In this document: in pieces, positions 45,375-54,805 of the stretch | How the letters are laid out: each line of letters begins with the position of its first letter | Numbering within the stretch: the stretch's first letter is position 1 | Program-made: the position numbers and the translations under genes | The notes under the pieces: generated by a model | Seen by the model: only the letters and a program-made list of their open reading frames with translations | What the model was told of the DNA's origin: nothing | Database searches by the model: none | DNA from: Brachypodium distachyon | Lineage: Eukaryota > Streptophyta > Magnoliopsida > Poales > Poaceae | Direction of reading: 5' to 3' | DNA length: 64,000 nt | NCBI RefSeq assembly: GCF_000005505.3 | Contig: NC_016132.3 | Coordinates: forward strand, 18,528,501-18,592,500

Positions 45375-46998
45375 TTGGCAACTTACAGTTCCACTTTGTC
45401 AGTGGCCTGATCTCCTTGTGTATCTTCGAGTCATTATGGTATGTTATATGCTTAAGTTTGCGTGCGGTTTGGATGGAACCTTTTTTCTCCTGACTCAACA
45501 ATAATGCCAGAGCTGGAAGTTGCTTTCATCTGAAACAGAATTCCTAAAGCAGAAAGATCAATTTGTACCAAATTTTGTTAGCAGATTATAAAGTGTTGAT
45601 TTGGCTATTGGTTACCTAGTTATTTCTGGAAGTTGGGTGTCATTCTAATATTTGACTGCTACAATCTTCAAAATCGACAGTGCACTCAGCAATGTATTCT
45701 TGTTGCAGAAAATCTTGTAGGCTGTCAATCACTTTGTAGGAAGTAAATATCACATGTGTAAATGGAGAAAAAAGATCTCCACAGTTGCTATACTTGAATT
45801 TCTTTGATATTCAGATTTGTCAGTCTACACATTGTTGTTCATGTTCATAACAGCACTGATTTTAACTTCTCCTGGTCAGTTCTTCACTTCGTAAAGATGG
45901 CTTTTTGTAGACCTCCGATCCCACCTAGTAGTTTGCTTGACCCACTTTATTGATTTCTTGTGTCAAAACATTAACTAATATAATTAATTCAAAGATCAAC
46001 TCTAGAATTATAGCTGGATAATTTTGAAGTGTTAGGGGTTACGACTAAAACCCGAAGCATCGGACCAATGATCTCCCCATGGCTTCTGTGCAAGTGCCAC
46101 AAAAGGCTGAGGTGAAAATCTTGGATTGGAAGGTTGAACAAATATTTTGTGTGCACACTGCTCTTCGCACTTTCAAAAATATGATTTTGTTCTGTTGATA
46201 AACGGATTTTTCAGAAGGAGGTTTCTTTCTCATTGGTGTTGCTTCAGACGAATCTGGATTACAGGATTTTCAAACACATCTGCTTGGTTCACTTCTAGTG
46301 GTGGCTTGCACCTGAACTCCAAAATTATTGTTTATATGTCTTCCTTTCATCTGAGTACATCCTGGATTTCCTATGTGCCTATCTTAGGGCCTTCCAACCT
46401 TATGATGTTTTATCTCTTATGGCATAGTGATGAATATAAATCTCGCTATGTTCGTGTTTCCAAGACTCGCCCTCACCCCACTAGAGAAATATAGGTCTGG
46501 AGGTAATCTAGTTTATTTCAGTCAGGTTCTTATCTATAGCTTGCTTTCTTTATGTTGGAGATCCAATGTTGCATGTAATAACAGTTTGCTTGTGCTTCCA
46601 TGCCTGTCTCTGTGTTATCTTGTTTGCAAACGTTCCATTGTGTGTACAGATATTGCCTTTTGGTTGATCATGTGATTTGTATGCTTTGCTGAATGCTTGG
46701 TTCTCGTGTTTGCTAATTTGTGTTTTGTATTGTTGCAGTTTAACACTGCCTTTGCCGGTCCCAAGCCCGGATGAGAAAAGGTGGAGGGAACTGCTTTGTA
46801 TTAGCAATATTTGCAATCGTGTAACAGTGGATTAAGTTCAATTCTTAAACTTAACGTAATGTGGTAGCATATGGTTCAAACTTCGGAATGCACCCTTGCC
46901 GTAATTGAATCAAAATTTATTTAGTCACAAGGTGGTCGCAGCTGGAACTGAACTCCAGGAGGTAACTGATTCCTGTCTGAACATACAATCAGTCAAGT

Positions 46999-47165
46999 CA
47001 TGATATATGGACAGAAGCATTTTGGAGTAGTGTGAGGCAATACATAGCAGACGTCATGAGATATATGGACAAAAGCATTGTGGAGTAGTGTACACATAGC
47101 AGACGTCATGAGATATATGGACAAAAGCATTGTGGAGTAGTGTAAGGCATTACATAGCAGACCTC
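46999..47165. repeat. Tandem triplicate, about 55-60 bp x 3
   Basis: Three successive copies of ATGAGATATATGGACAAAAG, then CATTGTGGAGTAGTGT and ACATAGCAGACGTC, the third ending CAGACCTC. The middle copy lacks a few bases. Confidence 0.9.
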
Positions 47166-47704
47166 ATCTAAGGTTCTAGGATCTTGTTCAGGTTCTGGTT
47201 ATGGCTTGAAGAACTGCTCCCTAGAAGAGGCTCTCCGTTTTAGTAGTACAGTAGCATTCAGTTTGTCGGTATTACCTAGGATGACTGAGGGTGATGGATC
47301 AACGATAACCGCAGCACTTACAACCACTTCTCTAGCCTAAAGTGAACTTGCTTGCTGCCTGTGTCTCATCTTTTAGCGGGAAATGAAGCTTCTACTGGGG
47401 AATCCCAGGACTGAAATTGAGACAGGCACTCAATCACCAAACCAGTTTTTATGAAAGGTTTGGCTAGCTCTCAGCAGAATGGTAGAGTGGTAGACAACCA
47501 GAAATCTGATGGAAAGGTTGGGGAGGCATATACTCTCACTGCTCTGTTTTCTTTTAGATTGACGGGGGACTACTCCCCGCCGGTTGTGAATGGAGTATAT
47601 TACTCGAAAGCCTGACTTGGGGCAGTCCAACTGTTAGGCCAAGGGAGTATAGAGCAGGGGAAATACTAGAGCAGGGCCAAGTGTAATTTTTTTGCATGGT
47701 TGAT

Positions 47705-48279
47705 GCTGAAGATAAGGATCAAAGTTAGAACTACACTTCACCTCCAAGGAGTGATCGTTTCGGACGCCTGTCCTTATGGATGCGGTTGCTCAGAAACTGT
47801 TCACCATCTGGCGTTCTCGTGTCCAAGAGCTGGGGCTGTTTGGCATGCCTTTGGTTATCCTGTATCTGCTAACTACGAGGTTCAGGACCTCTTTACTTCA
47901 GTCAAGGAACTGATTCCTTCAGCATGGTTAAGAATTTGGGACACAATGGTTGTGTCAATTCTTTGGAATTTATGGCAGGCCAGAAATCGTAAAGTGTTTG
48001 ACAATGTCCTTTTTATTGTTCCAATGGTGGTTCGACAATGCCAAGATACTTTCAAGTTATGGTTCTTCAGAATGAAAGAGATCGAGAAGAAGGCTGCCCG
48101 CGTTTGATAGATTCATGCCCTGACTATAGGATTGGCATGTTGTAATCTTTTGTCTTCTGTTTTCCCTTGCTCCCTCCCCTTTGTTCTTTTTGCACAACCA
48201 TCTTGTAAGATAAATGCCTGTTTCTGGCACTTGATAAAATTAAGGTAGGGGTCTCCCCTTCCGTTCAGCTAAAAAAAAA
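47705..48279 (+). mobile_element. LINE 3' fragment with zf-RVT tail and poly-A
   Basis: The plus strand encodes 135 residues typical of the zinc-binding tail of plant LINE ORF2: KIRIKVRTTLHLQGVIVSDA, then CPYGCGCSETVHHLAFSCP (Cys/His cluster), AVWHAF, and ILWNLWQARNRKVFDN. It is followed by a T-rich 3' untranslated region and an A run at 48271-48279. Endonuclease and RT are absent, so the copy is strongly 5'-truncated. No convincing target duplication was found, and the left boundary is approximate. Confidence 0.8.
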
Positions 48280-50586
48280 GTGATGAAACCAGTGTATCTT
48301 TCATTTTTCAAGCTAAAAAGGGTGTGCAGGTTCTGTCAAAATTTTCTGTTAATGTTCTTGTAATCATTGGCAAGAAGAATTGCCGCATGATTTGATGGCC
48401 TGTATGTGCTTTCGATCTAGCATGCTGGGGCTGCTAGGCAAGCCTGTTTCTTTGATTGCATATTGTCCATGCTGCTGTGATGCTGGAATTTACTCTAGAA
48501 TGCTAATCTTGGTTCTAATAGCATATATACTGAGTGATGTCTTGAAACTTGATGCAAGAATAAGCATCAGTTATGAAGTATATTGATCCTTTTGTGCAAC
48601 TCGGCAGCAAAATGCCCTTTGTCGCTTCTACTCTGAATTCTCTGAACTCTCGTAGTTCTTTTATATTTTATTACTTACTCTATAGGATGATACAACAACT
48701 ACCTTAATATCTATGCTGTCAAAAAAAAACTACCTTAATATATATTATCTATAAACCTGTCAGCTGGCTCATCTACATTGTGTAGTTGAACTCCGAAGAA
48801 AATCTATGCAGCATGTATTTTCCCCACGGAGAAAGGACCCAGATTAGTGTTGGTTTCAGACGACGGGTGACGGGACCTTGAACCTGTCATGCTACTTGGT
48901 ATTCTGATGCCAAAACTAAATTAAATACTCTATCCATTTTAATTTTGCTTGTTTAGCCAACGTCCTGATGTAGTAGCATTTGGCAACAAAAACCAATTTG
49001 TGAAGAGGCAAATGATCGTCAGTTCGAACTAACACAAAAGTGCAGGGTGTTGATCGGCCACTGTACAAATTTGAAGCAGTAAATGGCCCTATTATGCCGA
49101 TGTATACTATGGAATTGAGACTAAATTAGGCCGCCAGTATATGTGGGCTTGAGGATAATTTGGGAACGTCGTAATTTTTCAGGACGTTGGCTAATCTGGG
49201 TGCGTCTAAAACTCTAAATACAAGTCAGGCAGCCTCGTTCTACTCCATTCGTTCACCTTTTTCATCTTCCCTGCTCCAGCACACGGCCGTCCACTAGGTT
49301 TCCGGCCGCCGCCGTCGCGCACCTGCCCGGTAGGTTTCCGGACGTCGCAGCCACGCGCCTGCCTCACTGTAGGGCCACGAGCGGCTTGCCGGCGAGGACG
49401 ACGAGGGTTGTAGCCAGCGACCAGGGAGACGAGCGTGGAGGGCTGCGGCTAGACGGAGTCGGGCTAGAGCAGCAGATGGGCCGAAGCCCACCAGGAATGC
49501 CCTTTACGAATTAAAAAAGCATTTACTATTAATTCTTTTTAATGAGAAATGCCGATAATACTCTGGACAAAAAAAGGTGGGTTATTATATACTGCCCCGC
49601 TCCCTGAGTCCCTGGTAGTACAAGAGAAGAGGCTCTCAGTTGCAGTAGCCTTCAGTTTGTCAGTATTAGCTAACATCATTGTGGGTGATGGATCAATGAT
49701 AACCGCAGTTCAGTCCTCTCAGTAGTTAACACTCAGCAGCAAAATGCCTTTTGTGGGTCCTAATTCTGAACTCTGCTAGTTATTTTTCACTTAGTGTATG
49801 GGATGATACAACTAAAAGGATCTTAATACCTATCTATGTTGTGTAGTCGCTGTGTGTGCGTAATGATGCTAGAGTCTGAACTACGAAGTAAAACTATACA
49901 GCATTATATCTTTCCCATGCAAAAAAAGAGACCCGGATTATAAATGATGTTGGTTTCGGGTGAATTGGACCTTGAGGCTATTTTGGACACAAAGTTTTTT
50001 TTAAACTGTGGTATTTCAAAACCAAAGTATTATTTGCCCTGAGTACAAAATACTGTAGTTTGTAAAATACCCAGTTTTTCTCAGTTTTGGCAAAACAACG
50101 AATGCGTTTCGCAGCTCTGTTTTAGCTAGTTCAGTTGGTGCATAGCGGCAAGCCGTTGGAAGGATTAGCTAGCTGTTAGTTTGATTTTAAATTGCAGATG
50201 AGATCATTTAACACCAGTGCACAACGCTGTTAACCTCCCCTGTCCAGCCAGCAGACTCCCATTCGTCCGGATTGCAGGAAGGAGGAGGCGGAGCTGCACG
50301 TGGTTGGAGGCACGACGGCGAGCCAGTCGCCGGAGGAACAGCACGCGTGGATATTAAAAAAATTTAACCAAGGACGGCACCAAAGTGGTTGCAAAAATCA
50401 GGTGAATATTAAAAAGACTCTGATACTAACATCAGGAATACTACCTCAAATATATGGTTCATATATGAACTCATAATAATATTGAACGTTTAGAAGAAGA
50501 TAGAAAACCGACATGCCGAAAGAAACTATGCTGGAGTGTAAACAGATTTCTAATCCACCAAAAAATAACATGATCAAAATATTGTT

Positions 50587-51703
50587 TCAGATCTCCTCAC
50601 AACCAAGCACTTTCTTTAGTATCTCCATAAACACTTCATCATCCACTGTCATGAAGACTTTACGGTCTGTTCTATGCTCTGTCAAGGACTCTATGATCTT
50701 TAGACGATCACGTGGTGAAAGTTTTTCTACAGTCTTCACTTTAGCGATACATTTGGTAATGCATAAGGATCATTGTCAGGATCATTTTGTTGCATCTGTG
50801 CCATTTTGACGTCTCTGTAGCTCTGAATTTGTTTGGACTTCACATCCACATACGTCTGGAGTTCTTCCTTTCTAAAAGCCACTAGATTGTCAATCGTTGA
50901 TTCCTTGCTTTTCTTAGGCCTGTGTTCTTCACTGCCTTTTGAAGGCTGATACCTCTTTGGTGGTTGGTCAGGAATTGTGTAGTTCTCTTCAGCTTCAAAC
51001 TGACTACTAGGATTTTCCACACCTTGAGAATGAGCACCAGAAGGAAACTCAACGTCATCACCATATAAGCCTCTGTCCCAATCATATTGGTGACCATCCA
51101 AGCCTGGACCAGGTATTGTTGGAGTAGGCGAATTAAGTCCGGCAGCCCGTAGAACTGATTCTGTGTAGGTTTCTTCAGGTACAAAAGCAGGCGAGCTGTC
51201 CTTCTCTTCGAACATATCAGTTGTCCTTTTACAACGCTTCCCCTCTGTTGTTTTACCTGAGTAGAGAGGAATAAATTGTAAATCACAGGCAAGGAGATCA
51301 TAAGATAAATTCATTACTCATGAAAATAACGTGCCGTCATAAATTCCATGCAAATCATCGTAGTGAGGGAATGCTTTGTACCTCCACTTCCTTTGTTCTT
51401 TACTCAACTCATCCCATTTTTCATCAATGGATTCTGGCACTTTTTGCATAGGATCCCATCCAAAGCCACTCTTGTTCAAAATATTGTAATCTTTCTTTAA
51501 CCGTTGCTCTCTATCTTTTATTTGAACAATGGTAAAATCAGCTTTAGGGAACTGTGTATTCAAGCGACTTGACATGTGATTCCACGCTTCTTTCGTGAAT
51601 TCATTCTGACCATAATATTTAGCAGTATCCGCATACTCTTTCATCATATAAACAAGGAATTCTAATTGACTGCATGTCCAATGTGCTCTGGGTTTCTTCT
51701 CTG
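50587..51703 (-). pseudogene. Myb/SANT-like DNA-binding protein of the Harbinger-like element
   Basis: The first recognisable exon (from an AG acceptor at about 51703 down to about 51330) encodes the Myb/SANT-like domain: HWTCSQLEFLVYMMKEYAD, EAWNHMSSRLN, QIKDREQRLKKDYNILNKSG and a trailing WRYKAFPHYDDLHGIYDG. The next (from about 51257) encodes GKTTEGKRCKRTTDMF, an acidic Pro-rich linker and a Lys-rich, Gln-rich tail. Near 50750 the frame shifts by one base into KVKTVEKLSPRDRLKIIESL and VFMEILKKVLGCEEI before a stop at 50587. The upstream exon with the start codon was not found. In this superfamily the Myb-like protein helps the transposase bind the element. Probably decayed. Confidence 0.7.
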
Positions 51704-51989
51704 CAATCGCGGAAAAAAAAGATATAAGTCTAACTTGCATTCACATGAACATGATACAATAATCTGAACATCATGAAGAAAATTTGCATATAGCGTCTTT
51801 TTAACTTCCTAGTTTCGAAGATGGCATGATTTACATCCTCATCAATGAACAATCATCTATGAAGGGGAAACATAACACACATTATAGAGGAATCACATCT
51901 GCCGGAAATAGCATGAATTTATTTTCACTAATTTTATCTTATTTGGATGGTATACCAACAACAGCATCTTCTTATCAATGGCGTCTCTC

Positions 51990-52290
51990 CCATCCACCGC
52001 GCACCGCCTGCAGGCCCGCCCACTCCAGCCAGTCGCCCCATGGCCGCGCGCCGCCTCCAGCCCGTCGCCCGCCACGCCCGCCGCCCCCAGGCCACGCGCC
52101 GCCTCCCGCCCGTCAACCCCAGCGCCCGCCGCCCCCAGGCCGCGCGCCACCTCCAGCCCGTCGACCCCAGCGCGCGCCGCATCCAGCCCGCCGACCCCAG
52201 CCGCGTGCCGCCTCCCGCCCGGTGCCCCCAGCCCGCGCGTCGCCTCCCTCCACCTCCAATCCCAGCGGCCCGCCTCCAATGGTGAGAGAT
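51990..52290. repeat. GC-rich minisatellite-like tract inside the Harbinger-like element
   Basis: About 300 bp of repeated CGCCGCCCCCAGGC, CGCGCCGCCTCC and AGCCCGTCGACCCCAGC units with a loose period of about 36 bp. It lies upstream of the Myb-like gene on its strand and is probably its leader. Open frames read from it in several phases are Pro/Arg/Ala-rich and should not be taken as proteins. Confidence 0.7.
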
Positions 52291-52669
52291 ATACAGAGAG
52301 AAAGGTCGAAAGGAATTGTGCTAACCCTTTTTATCTCCTTGCGCCTGTTTCTCTTTCTCCATCTCGACCGAGGGAGGCGATAGTAGGCGGCGGCGGCGGC
52401 GCCTCGAGGAAGAGCAAAGTCGTGCAACGACTTGCGATCGACGCGGGAGTGGAGGAGGTTAGGGACGGCTTCTCCGGAAAAAATAAAGAGGTCAGAGGGT
52501 CTTTATTTTATACAGAGATAATACTGCAGTTTTGAGGATACTGTGGTATTAATACTGGAGTTTTTAAAGATAACCAAACAGGTCACACGTAATTCAAACT
52601 CTGATAATTTTGAAAACTGTAGTATCACCAAAAAACTGAGAAAATACAGAGCTACCAAACGAGGCCTGA

Positions 52670-54103
52670 ACTTGTCATGTTACTGAGGATTCCGATACCA
52701 AAACTAAATTAAATACTGTATCTATTTTAATCTCGTTTCTTTCTCTCTCTGTGCTGTAGTAACTGACTGACGTGGATTTCTATAAAAAATCTATACAAAT
52801 TTATTTCACTTTGTTTCAAAATGTGTTTTGTTCCCGCCGAGCACGTCAAACTAAATTAAATACTGTATCTCTGAAGTAAAATCTACGCAGCTTTATATCC
52901 CCCGTTTTAGAAATGACCCATATTATAAAATCATGTTGGTTTGTGAAGGATTGGACGATCCCTACCTACACGTTTGGTGTTAGTTCTGACTGACGATCCT
53001 TTGCCTCCTGAACAATTTGGTTTCTGCTGCCAAAGCACACGCATGTTACTCCAGAGCAAAGCAGAGGACATCATCTTCCATGTATAATTGAATCCCTGAT
53101 GAGTAACAAGCAAGAGGAGAAAACAAAGAACACAAGGGTAGAGAATGCTGTTGATGTTTGCTCTACAGATAATCCACAGACAAACATTATTATGCTTGTA
53201 TATGCAATTTTACCAACAGTATCTGACGGATGCCACATAGTCAAGCAGGCGACAATATTTTAAAGGGGCAGAAAAGTCCAACCAGAAAGGCAAAACTATG
53301 TCCAAGTGGCAGCTCGAAACAACAACGCATGGAAAAAAGACCATGGCGACCAAACAAAACCTCCCAATGGCGGCAAGAACCCCCGGATCCTCCTCCACTC
53401 TCCGCCTCCCTTTCCCACTCCGATCCAATCACGTCACTCTCCATCTCCTCCTCCGCCCGCCCCCGTCTTTCCGAGATTCTCCCCCCTCCCTCCCTTCCAA
53501 TCGCCGCGAAAAGGGAAAGAAGGGCAAGGAACATCGCCAAAAGGATCGGTGGGGGGAGAAGAGAGGAAGAGAAAGGCGGCGCAAAGCGAAAGCGGAGGGA
53601 GGGAGGGAGGAGAAAGTTTTTCCCTGCGAGGGGCAGCAGCTCGGTGCGGCCCCGTCAGTTCAGTTGCAAGGCCGGCCTATCCATCGTTTCCATGTCGCTC
53701 CCCGCCCCGAGATGAGATTTTGATGCTGGATTCCAGCTTCTGGAAGGCTTTTAACTGCCTTGGGCGTCTCGTCAATTTGGTTCCTGTTATATCCTCTCGT
53801 GGGTTTTTTACTTTTTTTTCTCTCTCAATTTCCAATTGAATTTTGCGTCCACCTCCGCACAGAGGCTTCTTCACTTCTGCCATCTTGCTGCCTCTTCGAC
53901 TTCGATATTGGAGTCCAACTCCAATCTCGCGTGTTCTTCTGGTTTCTGGGTAGTTCGTCGCCATTTTTGAAGGAAATTGTTGTCCCCTGAAACGGAATAC
54001 CCTGTTCTCGATTCCATTTATTTCTTCTTGGCGACTTTTGGCTCTGCAACTTGCCCATTGACTACACAAAGATAGATTGTTCCTGGGGCAAAATTCTGTC
54101 GCA
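52670..54103 (+). other. Intergenic region and 5' leader of the bZIP gene
   Basis: 52670-52960 belongs to the duplicated segment described above. From about 53380 the sequence becomes CT- and then AG-rich (53395-53640), typical of a grass promoter/leader. 53690-54103 is the probable 5' untranslated region and may contain an intron, which I could not place. No TATA box is assigned with confidence. Confidence 0.4.
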
Positions 54104-54805
54104 ATGGACGACGGGGTGGACCTCCCGAGCCAATTCCTCTTCTCCCACCCAGAGCCAGAGATGCCAGGCGCCTTCGACGATCTCCTCAGCAACAACGCAT
54201 CAACCAGCTCCTGCAGCCACACGCACACCTGCAACGCTCCCGGCCCATCGGCCGCCATGCACTCGCACACCTGCCAGCACACGCACACCAAGGTCTTCGC
54301 CACCGGCAGCGAAGACGACGATGGCAACCCGGCCGCGAAGACCCGGCGGCCGCTGGGCAACCGGGAGGCCGTGCGCAAGTACCGGGAGAAGAAGAAGGCG
54401 CGCGCGGCTTTCCTGGAGGAGGAGGTCAGGAAGCTCCGTGCCGCCAACCAGCAGCTCCTGCGGCGGCTGCAGGGCCACGGCGCGCTGGAGGCGGAGGTGG
54501 TGAGGCTGAGGAGCCTCCTGCCCGACGTCCGGGCCAAGATTGACGCTGAGGTCGCTGTACCTGTGGCTGTAACCCCCTTCCAGAAGATGCCGTTGCAGTG
54601 CAGTGTTGGTTCTGTGGTGTGCAGTGATCGTCCAGCCCTGTGCTTCAATGGCAATTCTGAGGCTGGGGCCTGGGAGGAGAGCTCTAGGCCAGCAGCTGCA
54701 GGTTGCAGGTTTGAGGAAGATGGCAATGGCGGCGTGGCGCGAGAAATCGATGTTTTGGAACAGGTGCATTCCATGGATGTTGCTGACCTTTGCTTCCATA
54801 GCTGA
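54104..54805 (+). CDS. Group-F bZIP transcription factor (zinc-deficiency response type), 233 aa
   Basis: Single-exon frame. The start at 54104 gives MDDGVDLPSQF, the N-terminus shared by group-F bZIPs; an in-frame upstream ATG (54077) lies outside the conserved region. Residues 37-61 form the Cys/His-rich zinc-sensor motif (CSHTHTC ... HSHTCQHTHTK), the feature that separates Arabidopsis bZIP19/23 and grass orthologues from other bZIPs. The basic region follows (RRPLGNREAVRKYREKKKAR, residues 81-100; N86 and R94 at the expected spacing), then the zipper from L104 (L111, L118). Known members bind RTGTCGACAY elements and induce ZIP zinc transporters when zinc is low; zinc binding to the His/Cys motif turns them off. 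All key residues are present and I expect it to be functional. Confidence 0.94.
   Translation: MDDGVDLPSQFLFSHPEPEMPGAFDDLLSNNASTSSCSHTHTCNAPGPSAAMHSHTCQHTHTKVFATGSEDDDGNPAAKTRRPLGNREAVRKYREKKKARAAFLEEEVRKLRAANQQLLRRLQGHGALEAEVVRLRSLLPDVRAKIDAEVAVPVAVTPFQKMPLQCSVGSVVCSDRPALCFNGNSEAGAWEESSRPAAAGCRFEEDGNGGVAREIDVLEQVHSMDVADLCFHS

Larger units (their letters stand above)
38850..46860 (+). ncRNA. Candidate spliced long noncoding RNA locus rich in tandem duplications
   Basis: Downstream of the TATA box at 38821 lie 8 kb without a credible ORF; longest open frames are about 80-140 codons of repeat sequence. Recurrent exon-like cassettes are bounded by GTTGCAG and CAG/GTCAGT-type sites: 39195-39277, 41428-41488 and 41545-41591, plus a donor-like GAGTCAG/GTTAGT at 42875 and a final acceptor TGTTGCAG before 46739. 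Larger modules with the same order of words (CTTGTGGTAT, GATGCAG, GAGGTTTGC, TTGGTTG) recur from about 39480 and 41705, so ancestral units were duplicated and diverged. Alternatives: introns of a protein gene whose coding exons are too small to see, or decayed transposon DNA. Transcription is inferred, not shown. Confidence 0.4.
49976..52666 (-). mobile_element. PIF/Harbinger-like element carrying only a Myb/SANT-like gene
   Basis: 2691 bp. Ends are GGCTATTTTGG (left) and GGCCTCGTTTGG (from the right), with subterminal inverted words such as CAGTTTT and CTCAGTTTT. It is flanked by TGA (49973-49975, 52667-52669), and the paralogous uninterrupted site at about 48875-48890 has a single TTGA there, confirming the boundaries. 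A minus-strand Myb/SANT-like ORF, the usual second protein of PIF/Harbinger elements, is present, but no DDE transposase is visible, so the element appears non-autonomous. A 3-bp duplication fits the superfamily, though TTA is more usual. Confidence 0.75.
47210..52960. repeat. Diverged direct duplication (47.2-49.0 kb and 49.6-52.8 kb, plus a partial third copy)
   Basis: Ordered shared blocks: GAAGAGGCTCTC and TTCAGTTTGTC with GGTGATGGATCAA-GATAACCGCAG (47225-47315 and 49628-49712); CAGCAAAATGCC and GGATGATACAAC (48605-48700 and 49737-49810); GTTGGTTTC and TTGGACCTTGA followed by CCAAAACTAAATTAAATACT (48850-48930 and 49949-49975 plus 52670-52720). A partial third copy appears at 52850-52960 (CTAAATTAAATACTGTATCT, ATGTTGGTTT). 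Copy 1 contains a LINE fragment and copy 2 a Harbinger-like element. Confidence 0.75.

Noticed and set aside
51978..52535. Pro/Ala/Arg-rich open frames in several phases
   Set aside because: Produced by the GC minisatellite-like tract; all phases look alike, so no protein is supported.
54077..54103. Upstream in-frame ATG for the bZIP gene
   Set aside because: Adds nine residues not found in the family; group-F proteins begin with MDDG, which is the ATG at 54104.
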